The notes under the pieces: model-generated | What the model was told of the DNA's origin: nothing | The model's input: the letters and a program-made list of their open reading frames with translations, nothing else | Databases searched by the model: none | Made by a program: the position numbers and the translations under genes | Part shown: piece after piece, positions 33,372-40,705 of the stretch | Numbering within the stretch: position 1 is the first letter of the stretch | Layout of the letters: the number at the start of each line of letters is the position of its first letter | Origin: Planctomycetota bacterium | GTDB lineage: Bacteria > Planctomycetota > Phycisphaerae > SM23-33 | Length of the DNA stretch: 50,511 bases | Direction: 5' to 3' | NCBI GenBank assembly: GCA_016235825.1 | Contig: JACRIL010000066.1 | Location: 1-50,511 of the forward strand

Positions 33372-34085
33372 TCAGCGTTTGGAGAACTGGAAGCGCCTTC
33401 TTGCGCCCCTCTGCCCGTACTTTTTGCGTTCCTTCATTCTGGCGTCCCGTGTGAGCAGGCCTCGGCTGCGAAGGTCGGCCTCGACTTCCGGTGCGGCCTT
33501 GCAGAGCGCCCTTGCCAGGCCCATCGTTACCGCGCCGGCCTGGCCGGTGTAACCGCCGCCGTTCACGTTGGCCCACACGTCGTATGATTTTAACATCTGG
33601 GCAGCTGACAGAGGTTCCAGCACGGCGTTGCGATCGCGCTCATGCAGAAAATACTTCTCCATCTCGCGCTTGTTGACCAGTATCTTTCCAGAGCCAGGTT
33701 TGATGCGGATGCGGGCGACGGCCTTTTTTCTGCGGCCTACCGCCCAGATGAACCTGACGCCTTCGGGCAGGGGGGGTGCGGTGCGGCTGTGAACCTCCTG
33801 CGGCGGCTGGGGCTGTGCAGCCTGCGGGGCCGCCGGCGATTCTGCCGGCTGGGCCGGTTTGGTTTCGGCGGCAGCCTGGACTGGTTTAGATTCCGTCGCG
33901 GCCGGCTGTGCCGATTTGGCTTCTGCTGCCTGGGCCGGCCTGGTTTCGGCGGCAGACTGGACTGGTTTAGGTTCCGCCGCGGCCGGTTGCGCCGGTTGGG
34001 TTTCAGCGGCGGGGGCCGGTTTGGATTCGCCGCCTGTCGGCGCCGACTGTTTTTTCCTGCCTGGTTTTTCCTGTGCATCTGCCAT
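33372..34085 (-). CDS. rpsI: Ribosomal protein uS9 with long Ala/Pro/Glu-rich N-terminal extension
   Basis: The C-terminal 130 residues are ordinary 30S protein uS9: AVGRRKKAVARIRIKPGSGK, NGGGYTGQAGA, GLARALCKA and the basic end KKYGQRGARRRFQFSKR, whose terminal Lys-Arg reaches the P-site tRNA. Residues 1-105 are a low-complexity extension built of AAETKPAQPAE-like units. Total length is 237 against about 130 usual. The ATG 34085 lies 32 bp after rplM, as in the standard rplM-rpsI operon. No internal start with a good ribosome-binding site before the conserved domain was noticed, so the extension is probably translated. Confidence 0.95.
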   Translation of the reverse strand: MADAQEKPGRKKQSAPTGGESKPAPAAETQPAQPAAAEPKPVQSAAETRPAQAAEAKSAQPAATESKPVQAAAETKPAQPAESPAAPQAAQPQPPQEVHSRTAPPLPEGVRFIWAVGRRKKAVARIRIKPGSGKILVNKREMEKYFLHERDRNAVLEPLSAAQMLKSYDVWANVNGGGYTGQAGAVTMGLARALCKAAPEVEADLRSRGLLTRDARMKERKKYGQRGARRRFQFSKR

Positions 34086-34117
34086 GGATTGTTTTTTCCT
34101 GCTTCCCGCTTATGCGG

Positions 34118-34549
34118 CTAGATCGCCTGTTTCACCGGTTTCTGTGCCTGGTGCGGATGTTCCGTTCCAGGATACACTTTCAGCTTGCCGAGCATGGCCA
34201 TGCCAAGCTTGGTCTTGGGCAGCATGCGGCGGACCGCTTCCTCGACGATCTTGTTGGGCTTCCGCGCGATCATCTTGTCCATCGGGATAACCCGCCTGCC
34301 GCCGGGGTATTTGGTGTAATGCTCGTAAGTCCGCTGGGTGAGCTTGGCGCCGGTTACTTTGACCTTTGCGGCGTTCAGGACGATGACGAAATCGCCCGTG
34401 TCCACGTGGGGCGTGTATTCAGGCCTGTGCTTGCCCATCAGTATGACGGCGATTTTCGTGGCGACCCGGCCAAGAATCCTGTCGGCCACGTCGACCACCA
34501 CCCATCGGGGCTGAAACTCGCCCTTCTTTGCCATATACGTCTTGTTCAT
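34118..34549 (-). CDS. rplM: Ribosomal protein uL13
   Basis: 50S protein uL13 of normal length (143 residues): WVVVDVADRILGRVATKIA, GKHRPEYTPHVDTGDFV, NAAKVKVTGAKLTQRTY and GMLPKTKLG-like VRRMLPKTKLGMAMLGKLKV. It is first gene of the rplM-rpsI operon. Confidence 0.98.
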   Translation of the reverse strand: MNKTYMAKKGEFQPRWVVVDVADRILGRVATKIAVILMGKHRPEYTPHVDTGDFVIVLNAAKVKVTGAKLTQRTYEHYTKYPGGRRVIPMDKMIARKPNKIVEEAVRRMLPKTKLGMAMLGKLKVYPGTEHPHQAQKPVKQAI

Positions 34550-34603
34550 CTTGATCGTATTCCTGTCTGTTGAGCCATACTATTGAACCATAAAGAGCAA
34601 GGC

Positions 34604-34631
34604 ATTATGGCAATTACCCGAACAGTGTCAA
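34604..34631 (-). promoter_or_regulatory. Promoter of rplM-rpsI
   Basis: On the minus strand TTGACA (34631-34626), a 16-nt spacer and CATAAT (34609-34604). The leader to ATG 34549 would be about 48 nt, long enough for an uL13-type feedback site, though no specific structure was recognised. Confidence 0.6.
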
Positions 34632-34719
34632 CATAATTTGGCGGCCGGCGGGTTGAAAAGTTTTCGCCCCGGCGACGGGAATTCCCGGAAAAAGACCGTT
34701 TGGACTATTGACAACAGGC

Positions 34720-34725
34720 TATAAT
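34720..34725 (+). promoter_or_regulatory. -10 box upstream of the CsgG-like lipoprotein gene
   Basis: TATAAT with only a weak -35 at the right distance. The leader would run about 107 nt to GTG 34839. Confidence 0.4.
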
Positions 34726-34838
34726 GAAATCAAAATAGGTCCGTTGCGGCAATTCGACAGAGAAATCCTTGCGGATGGACGTAGATAACCGGCGCGGGCC
34801 GGGAACGTTCCGGAACTTCAGATTTGAAGGAGCCTATC

Positions 34839-35798
34839 GTGAAGCTGACTGGCAGAACCCTTGCGATGATTGTGGTTGCGGCGGGATGTCTGTATGCGGC
34901 CGGATGCAATGGCGAAAAGAAGATCGCCATACAAATCCCGGCGCCGGCCACAATGCAGATACCGGAGAACATCAAACAGATCGGCGTCTGGTCGTCATTC
35001 AAAGGAACGGGCCAATCCGAGGCCGACAACAAGAAGTGGGGCGAATATGCCGCCAACACCACCTACAGCCTGATAGACAACAATAACAAAAAGTACCCCC
35101 GCTATAACCTCACGGACCAGAAGAACATGAAAACGGTCTCCGACGCCAACGACCTCAATGCGGCCCTTGGCGGAACCGTCAAGGCCGACGCCAGCAAATG
35201 GTCTGACGCGCAGGCTTATATCACGGGCGATGTAAAAGTCGAGATCAAGGACGATAAGGAACACAGGTCATTCAGCGGCGGATACATGGCGTCATTCGGC
35301 ACATCGTTCGACGTCCGCAAGGTCCGCTGCACCGTGTCGGTAAGCGCAACAATGGTCAACGCCTCGACCCTCAAGCCGATGGCCACGCTGCCGACCACCA
35401 CCAAATCGTTCAACTGCGACTCCAAAGAGGACAAGGAACGCTACGGCGGCAAGGTGCCCGAGGCTTCCAACATCGTCGGCGACCTGATCGAAGACCAGGT
35501 CAAGGAATTCGTCGCGATGATAATGAAGCACGATCAGGACACGACGCTGGCCGCCAGCCCCAGCAAGAACGTCGACCGGGGCAACAAACTGGCCGTTGCC
35601 GGGGATTACAAAGACGCCCTGGAGGCCTACAATGCCGCCATTGCCGAGAATCCCGCGGACCATGCCGCACATTACAATGCAGGCGTCTGCAACGAGGCTC
35701 TTGGGAACCTTCAGGATGCCTTCAACTGCTATGACAAGGCCTTCAAGATCAACGCCGAGGAAAGGTACGCCCAGGCCCGCAAGCGTGTAAAACCCTAG
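34839..35798 (+). CDS. Lipoprotein with CsgG/LpoB-like domain and C-terminal TPR
   Basis: A 319-residue predicted lipoprotein: a hydrophobic leader ends in a lipobox-like LYAAGC. The middle (about 45-225) follows the CsgG/LpoB pattern: a first strand IGVWSSF, a helix followed by YNLTDQKNMKTV, then AQAYITGDVKVEI, a long strand VRCTVSVSATMVNASTLKPM and a final helix IVGDLIEDQVKEFVAMI. Two TPR units follow (AVAGDYKDALEAYNAAI, NEALGNLQDAFNCYDKAF). GTG 34839 is preceded by GAAGGAG. It is probably anchored in the outer membrane facing the periplasm and opens the envelope cluster; the CsgG-like call rests on pattern only. Confidence 0.65.
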   Translation: MKLTGRTLAMIVVAAGCLYAAGCNGEKKIAIQIPAPATMQIPENIKQIGVWSSFKGTGQSEADNKKWGEYAANTTYSLIDNNNKKYPRYNLTDQKNMKTVSDANDLNAALGGTVKADASKWSDAQAYITGDVKVEIKDDKEHRSFSGGYMASFGTSFDVRKVRCTVSVSATMVNASTLKPMATLPTTTKSFNCDSKEDKERYGGKVPEASNIVGDLIEDQVKEFVAMIMKHDQDTTLAASPSKNVDRGNKLAVAGDYKDALEAYNAAIAENPADHAAHYNAGVCNEALGNLQDAFNCYDKAFKINAEERYAQARKRVKP

Positions 35799-35928
35799 CC
35801 GGCAAAATAATGCGGGAATGGCAAAAATTAAACGCTAACGTTTCAGGACGGCTGTTGTCTTGAAATGCATGCAAGTCCGGCAATGGGCTGGACGATACCA
35901 GAAGGACAATTGAAAGGAGCGAGCAAAA

Positions 35929-37296
35929 ATGTCTAAGGTCAGGAACATCGCAGTGTACGTGCTGGCGGCGGCAGTGCTTGTCGCGTGGACGGCCCCAGTG
36001 CTGGCGGACGCCAAGGACGACTTCAAGGCCGCGCAAAACAAGCTGCTGGCCTATCGGGCGGCACGGGCCGACGCCATCCGCAAACTGGCCGAACGGATCA
36101 TCGGCCTGAAAATCACGTCCGAGACGACGGTGAAGAACTTTGTAACCCAGTCGGACACCATCGACACGGCCATGAAGGCCTTCCTGTCGGGCGTCAAGGA
36201 CGAGGGCAAGCCCAAGTATGCCGAGGACGGCGTCTGCACTGTTACCATGAGCGTTACGATCGGCGAGGTCATCGTGGCACTGAAGCAGATTTACAACCAG
36301 TATGCAAAGGGCGGCAAGATCAAGATCGAGGACTTCGAGCAGATGTCGGTAACCTACAAGGAGACCGTCTTCAGCGAGACCGGGCAGGGCGCTCCCAGAC
36401 CCGACAAGACCGTGGATGTCCTCATCCCGGCGGGTTCAAAGCTTGATACCGTCATCTCCGATATGCCCGCGGATGCGGCCGCTTACTGGAAGACCCGCGT
36501 CGAGCCGCAGGGCAGGCTGATGGCCGTCAGGGCCGCAAGGGTCGAGGCCATGCGCAGGCTCGGCGAAAGGCTGTCCGGCGTCATGATCACCAGCGAAACC
36601 AGCGTCCGCGATTTCGTCGCCGAATCCGACGAGATCAACGTCGACATGAAGACCTTCCTGAGCGGCGCCAAGGAAACCAGGATCAAGTACCACACCGACG
36701 AACTGATCGTCGAGGTGCGGATGGAAGTCCTGTGGCGGACCGTGCTGGAAAGCTTCAAGAGCTGGGCCGACGTCCATTACAGGGGCAACAAGATCAACAT
36801 CACCAAGATCGAGGAAAAGATCACCACCGTGAAGGATGAGCTGATCGAAGAGACCGGCATGGGCATTCCGCCGGCCCGATTCCTCAAGGAAGGCATCAAG
36901 GATTCAGTGGTTGCGGTCATCGGCGGCAACCTGCCCAATTGGGTTGGCATAACCAAGCGGGTGGTCGGCAACGCCGCCGTGGACAAGAACACCGATAACG
37001 CCGCCCAGGCCAAGCTGATGGCCTTCCGGGCCGCCGAACTCGACGCCCGCAGGAAGCTGGCAGAGGAAGTCGTCGGGCTGGTCATCACGTCCAGCACGTC
37101 GGTCAAGGACTTCATCGCCCAGAACGACGAGATTCGCACGGCCATGCTGACCTTCCAGCAGGGCGCTCGCGTCGTGGAAGGCTCGCAGAAGGTCGCCGAC
37201 GACGGCACGGCGCAGGTTACCGTCGAGATCGACATGGCCCCGCTGTGGGACACGATCGTCTTCTACCAGAAAAAGTTCAGCATCGTGATAAAATAG
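35929..37296 (+). CDS. Secreted protein with three LPP20-like repeats
   Basis: A 455-residue protein with a signal peptide (VYVLAAAVLVAWTAPVLA) and three internal copies of an LPP20/FlgT-N-like unit at about 38-122, 196-274 and 362-446. Each contains an AxRAAxxDAxRKLAE helix, then ITSxTxVKDFxxxxDxI and a strand ending in TVxMxxxxW. The linkers differ, with Pro-rich EETGMGIPPARF in the second. LPP20-like domains are found in outer-membrane lipoproteins and flagellar accessory proteins. ATG 35929 has AAAGGAG upstream. Between lipoprotein genes, it probably forms part of one periplasmic assembly. Confidence 0.7.
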   Translation: MSKVRNIAVYVLAAAVLVAWTAPVLADAKDDFKAAQNKLLAYRAARADAIRKLAERIIGLKITSETTVKNFVTQSDTIDTAMKAFLSGVKDEGKPKYAEDGVCTVTMSVTIGEVIVALKQIYNQYAKGGKIKIEDFEQMSVTYKETVFSETGQGAPRPDKTVDVLIPAGSKLDTVISDMPADAAAYWKTRVEPQGRLMAVRAARVEAMRRLGERLSGVMITSETSVRDFVAESDEINVDMKTFLSGAKETRIKYHTDELIVEVRMEVLWRTVLESFKSWADVHYRGNKINITKIEEKITTVKDELIEETGMGIPPARFLKEGIKDSVVAVIGGNLPNWVGITKRVVGNAAVDKNTDNAAQAKLMAFRAAELDARRKLAEEVVGLVITSSTSVKDFIAQNDEIRTAMLTFQQGARVVEGSQKVADDGTAQVTVEIDMAPLWDTIVFYQKKFSIVIK

Positions 37297-37324
37297 GCCC
37301 CCCGAAGGCCTAACTCCATGCTCA

Positions 37325-37356
37325 GGCCCGGGCGGTTCCCAACAATCGCCCGGGCC
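37325..37356 (+). other. GC-rich hairpin in intergenic region
   Basis: A perfect 10-bp stem GGCCCGGGCG/CGCCCGGGCC with a 12-nt loop and no T-tract. It may stabilise or process the mRNA rather than terminate it. Confidence 0.5.
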
Positions 37357-37390
37357 GGCAAACAGGAAAGAAATGAAGGGAGAATCAGAC

Positions 37391-37552
37391 ATGTGCAACC
37401 TTAAGAGAATATTCGCGGCGGCCTGCCTTCTGGTTTCGCTGGCCGTGCTGCCGGTCCTGGCCGGCTGCCAGGAGTCCGAGACGGTCATCCATAAGGAAAA
37501 GTCAAGCACTCCGACAGAACAGACGGAAAGAACCGAGCATTACCACAAATAA
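37391..37552 (+). CDS. Small lipoprotein (53 residues)
   Basis: ATG 37391 to TAA 37552 encodes a 53-residue predicted lipoprotein: MCNLKRIFAAACLLVSLAV, then a canonical lipobox VLAGC (Cys26), and a short hydrophilic tail of 27 residues rich in Glu, Thr and Lys ending HYHK. A GAAGGGAGA site lies upstream. It sits between the LPP20-repeat gene and the FlgT-like gene on the same strand. The tail is too short for a domain; it may be a peptide partner of its neighbours, like small outer-membrane lipoproteins that plug or stabilise larger assemblies. That role is inferred. Confidence 0.75.
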   Translation: MCNLKRIFAAACLLVSLAVLPVLAGCQESETVIHKEKSSTPTEQTERTEHYHK

Positions 37553-37572
37553 CATGGGTTAAAGGAATTCTG

Positions 37573-37588
37573 CCGGCCCGCGGGCCGG
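37573..37588. other. 16-bp perfect GC palindrome
   Basis: CCGGCCCGCGGGCCGG between the small lipoprotein and the FlgT-like gene. In RNA it is a short hairpin; no T-tract follows. Confidence 0.4.
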
Positions 37589-37610
37589 ATTGACGCAGAG
37601 GGAGCTGACA

Positions 37611-38771
37611 ATGTTTAACCGAACAATCATTCTGACGGCCGTAATGGGTCTGCTCGGCAGCGCCTCTTGGGCCTTTGCCGCCGGCGATAAGAACACCAAG
37701 GAAGTAACCGTCGTGGGCAACGGCATGAGCGAAGAAGAGGCCATGCGCGACGCCATGCGAAAGGCCCTGGAAGAAGGCGCCGGCACGTACATCAGTTCGC
37801 AGACCCAGACCAAGGACTTTGCGATCGTGAAAGACACCGTCCTGGCCAAGGCGGCGGGGTTCATACTGAGCAAAGAGGTGCTCTCCAAGAACAAGACCGA
37901 CGAAGGCATCTGGGTGATAAAGATGAAGGCCGTCGTCTCGATTCAAAGGGTAGTGGATACATGGGGCGCCGTTACGGTCCTGCTGGAGCAGATGGGCCGG
38001 CCCAAGATCATGATCTACCTGAAAGAGACGATAGACGCCAAGCCCCAGGACGACTCGGCCGTGCAGACCGTTCTGGAAAACCAGTTGCTCAAGAGCGGCT
38101 TCGTGCTCGTCAACAAAAAGCAGATGGACGAGATTCAGCGCAAGGAGGCCGAGGTCGCCGCCGCCGAAAACAAGCCCGACAAGCTCCTCCAGATCGCCAA
38201 GAAGTTCGGGGCGCAGATTCTCATAACCGGCAGCGCCGATGCGGTCCTGTTCCAGAACAAGACGGTTAGCGGCATGGAGGTCAGCATATACACGGCTGTG
38301 GCGAAGGTCTTCTGCTACAGGTCGGACACCGGCCAGAGCATGGCCACCATAAACAAGCGGGCCACCGGCAATCACCGCGCGCCTCAGATGGCTGCCAACA
38401 AGAGCCTTGAACTGATTAATCTCGACCATAACGAACCCGACACGGGCCAGATGACCAGGGGCCTGGCGCCGGAGCTTACCGAAGATATCCTGAACTTCTG
38501 GCAGGAAGTTCTGGCTGGCAGGGGCGACGCAAAATTCGAGATATCCGGCATCGAATTCGGAGACGTCGAGAAGGTCGAGACCGAGCTCAAAAAGATGAAG
38601 CCCGTCAAGGCCGTCAACAGCGGCGAATTTGACAACAATATCATCACCTTCACCCTCCAGCTCGACTGCCAGGCCAAGGACATAGCCAAAGATATCTCAA
38701 AGGTCATCAAGCAGATCAAGATAACCAGCGTTTCCGGCAATGTCATAAAGGCCGAGTGGAAAAAAGATTAA
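37611..38771 (+). CDS. FlgT-N/CsgG-like periplasmic protein
   Basis: A 386-residue protein with a signal peptide (ILTAVMGLLGSASWAFA). The N-terminal domain (about 25-115) matches the FlgT-N pattern: VVGNGMSEEEAMRDAMRKAL, EEGAGTYISSQTQTKDF, AAGFILSKEVL. The middle is CsgG-like (RPKIMIYLKETID, LLKSGFVLVNKKQMDEI, AQILITGSADAVL, VFCYRSDTGQSM), followed by a C-terminal alpha/beta domain (AKFEISGIEFGDVEKVETEL). In Vibrio, FlgT forms the H ring around the flagellar basal body; whether this serves a flagellum or another envelope structure is open. ATG 37611 has GAGGGAG upstream. A strong terminator follows, closing the cluster. Confidence 0.7.
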   Translation: MFNRTIILTAVMGLLGSASWAFAAGDKNTKEVTVVGNGMSEEEAMRDAMRKALEEGAGTYISSQTQTKDFAIVKDTVLAKAAGFILSKEVLSKNKTDEGIWVIKMKAVVSIQRVVDTWGAVTVLLEQMGRPKIMIYLKETIDAKPQDDSAVQTVLENQLLKSGFVLVNKKQMDEIQRKEAEVAAAENKPDKLLQIAKKFGAQILITGSADAVLFQNKTVSGMEVSIYTAVAKVFCYRSDTGQSMATINKRATGNHRAPQMAANKSLELINLDHNEPDTGQMTRGLAPELTEDILNFWQEVLAGRGDAKFEISGIEFGDVEKVETELKKMKPVKAVNSGEFDNNIITFTLQLDCQAKDIAKDISKVIKQIKITSVSGNVIKAEWKKD

Positions 38772-38805
38772 CGCAATTTTAACGGATTGCGAATCGCCAA
38801 TAATC

Positions 38806-38836
38806 GCGGCGGGACCTGTTCCCGCCGCTTTTTTTA
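38806..38836 (+). terminator. Rho-independent terminator after the FlgT-like gene
   Basis: A perfect 9-bp stem GCGGCGGGA/TCCCGCCGC with a 5-nt loop, followed by seven Ts. It ends the envelope cluster. The remaining DNA to 39123 holds no recognised gene; a weak promoter (TTGTCT, 17 nt, CATTAT at 39059-39087) may serve the sigma factor. Confidence 0.88.
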
Positions 38837-39123
38837 TATAATCGCCGATTCTGGCGGCCCGGAAAATATGTTTTTCCGCAAGAATTTGCCGAAAAGCATA
38901 TAACCCGCCGCCGTTTGAGATGTCGGATAGGCTGGAATCATAAAAAGTTACGTCAAAAACCGGATATCATGTACAACTTATGCAACAAATCCTTGCGGCA
39001 GGATGTATCGGCAAAAACCGTTCATGGCATCTCTCGACAAAGGCTGCCTTTGCGGCTATTGTCTGGGGATTGGTGTAAGTACATTATTCGCCTAACCTTT
39101 TGGCAATAAGGGTGTCTGAAGAA

Positions 39124-39711
39124 ATGGAAGTAAAGGCACAAGGCCTGGCAGACGGCAAGTTGGTTCGCCTGACGCTGGACGGAGACCTGAGTGCGTTCGA
39201 CCAGCTAGTTGGTCGGTATCAACGCCAGGTAACCGGAGCGGCCTACCGCCTTCTTGACAACATGGACGACGCGATGGAAGTCGCGCAGGACGCTTTCCTG
39301 AAGGCGTTCGACAAGCTCGCCTCGCTGAGCGAGCCTGACCGGTTCGGGTCGTGGATACTGCGGATAGTAAGCAACCTGGCCCTGAATCGCAGGCGAGCCA
39401 GGGCGCTTCGCCGGGTCAGTTCGCTGGACGCCCTGATGGACGAGGACGGCGAAAAGGCCGAGCTGAACCAGCCGGATCCCAAGGCGGTTTCGCCGGAAGA
39501 CACGGCGGTGGGGCTGGACGTGGGCGAGTTGATGCGCGAGGCGATCGAGGAACTGCCCGATATGCAGAGGCAGGCCTTGATGATGTTCAGCGTCGAGCAG
39601 ATGCCGCAGAAGGAAGTCGCCGAGGCGCTGCATTGCAGCGTGGAAGCGGTCAAATGGCATGTGTTCACGGCGAGAAAGAAACTCAAGGAACGGCTGAAGC
39701 CTTTCCTGTGA
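39124..39711 (+). CDS. ECF-type RNA polymerase sigma factor
   Basis: A 195-residue sigma-70-family factor of the ECF group. Region 2 (FDQLVGRYQRQVTGAAYRLL, AMEVAQDAFLKAF, WILRIVSNLALNRRR) and region 4 (LPDMQRQALMMFSVEQMPQK, then EVAEALHCSVEAVKWHVFTA) are complete; there is no C-terminal extra domain. The start is uncertain: ATG 39124, GTG 39112 and TTG 39100 share the frame. It is followed 19 bp later by a transmembrane anti-sigma factor, so its activity is probably held at the membrane. Confidence 0.92.
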   Translation: MEVKAQGLADGKLVRLTLDGDLSAFDQLVGRYQRQVTGAAYRLLDNMDDAMEVAQDAFLKAFDKLASLSEPDRFGSWILRIVSNLALNRRRARALRRVSSLDALMDEDGEKAELNQPDPKAVSPEDTAVGLDVGELMREAIEELPDMQRQALMMFSVEQMPQKEVAEALHCSVEAVKWHVFTARKKLKERLKPFL

Positions 39712-39730
39712 AACGGACGAAACGGCTTAA

Positions 39731-40669
39731 ATGAGCGAAGAGATGGACAATCTGAAGATGGAGCAGGCCCTGGTGGATTACCTTCATGGCCGGCTCGACG
39801 AGCCCAGCCGCAAGCGGATGGAAGAACTGCTTGCCGGCGACGCCTCGCTTCGCGAACAGCTTGAGATTCACCGCAAGGTCGGCCGGCTGCTTGAAACGGT
39901 GAAGACCGGCGCCGGCAAGGACAACGCCGAAGCGGCCAGGCCCGCCCAGGCCGCACCGGCTCAGATCGAGGCCCTCAAGGGCGTCGACTTCGACGCCCAG
40001 CGGCGGCAGATCATGGCGAAGATCGGCGAAAAGCTGGCCGCCAGAAAAGTTCAGCCGCCTTCTGACGCCGAGGAGGCCGAATACCGGCTTGGCCAGTATC
40101 TCGACGGCGAGTTGAATCCGTATCGCAAGGCCGAGATCGAGGAGCGGCTGGGCAAGGACGAGTGGCTGAAAATTCAGAAGCGGCTTTACGATTCGCTCCA
40201 GACGCAGATCGAGCTGTTCCGCCGTCCGCCGGCTGGCGTGGATTACGCGGCACAGAAGGCACGGATAATGAAGGCGGTGTCCGAGCTTGCCTCGCAGAAG
40301 GCCAGGCAGGCCCCGGCAGACCGCAGGACGGCGAGGATTCTTTATCTCAGGCCGCTGCTGGCCATAGCGTCGGCCGCGGCGGTGCTGATTCTGGGCGTGC
40401 TGGTCTGGTTTGCCGTCAGGCCTAACATCCACAAGCCTGCCAAGACGCACGTGGCAATCGCGATGGTCGTGCCGCCCAGGGCCGTGAGCGGTCTTGCCCA
40501 GACGGCCGTTGAGATCAGCCCGCCAAGCTGGGACGAAATGCTCGCGCCGATTCCTGTTTCGGCGGAGCAGCCGGTTTCGGCCGGAACGGTCATGGTCTCG
40601 GTCGGACCGGCGATAAATTATAGCGATAGCGTGCAGGTCGGCGGAGTCGGCCTGCCTGTGGGATTTTAG
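39731..40669 (+). CDS. Transmembrane anti-sigma factor with duplicated cytoplasmic domain
   Basis: A 312-residue protein with two copies of an anti-sigma-type helical domain in the cytoplasmic part: ALVDYLHGRLDEPSRKRMEE (about 14-60) and YRLGQYLDGELNPYRKAEIE (about 117-165). Both lack the HxxxCxxC zinc motif. One membrane segment lies at about 210-229 (LLAIASAAAVLILGVLVWFA) and an 80-residue periplasmic tail follows. The upstream gene is its likely sigma partner and the downstream gene a periplasmic STN protein. Duplicated, zinc-less domains are unusual. Confidence 0.8.
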   Translation: MSEEMDNLKMEQALVDYLHGRLDEPSRKRMEELLAGDASLREQLEIHRKVGRLLETVKTGAGKDNAEAARPAQAAPAQIEALKGVDFDAQRRQIMAKIGEKLAARKVQPPSDAEEAEYRLGQYLDGELNPYRKAEIEERLGKDEWLKIQKRLYDSLQTQIELFRRPPAGVDYAAQKARIMKAVSELASQKARQAPADRRTARILYLRPLLAIASAAAVLILGVLVWFAVRPNIHKPAKTHVAIAMVVPPRAVSGLAQTAVEISPPSWDEMLAPIPVSAEQPVSAGTVMVSVGPAINYSDSVQVGGVGLPVGF

Positions 40670-40705
40670 AAAACCGGCGGCCCAAAACCGCCTGAAAGAG
40701 AATGG

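Noticed and set aside
34707..34725. TTGACA next to TATAAT before the CsgG-like lipoprotein gene
   Set aside because: The two hexamers are only about 6-7 nt apart, far too close for a -35/-10 pair; only the TATAAT is kept as a candidate box.
38838..39123. A 64-residue open frame (38915-39109) before the sigma factor
   Set aside because: It has no ribosome-binding site or recognisable feature and overlaps the likely promoter and start region of the sigma factor gene.
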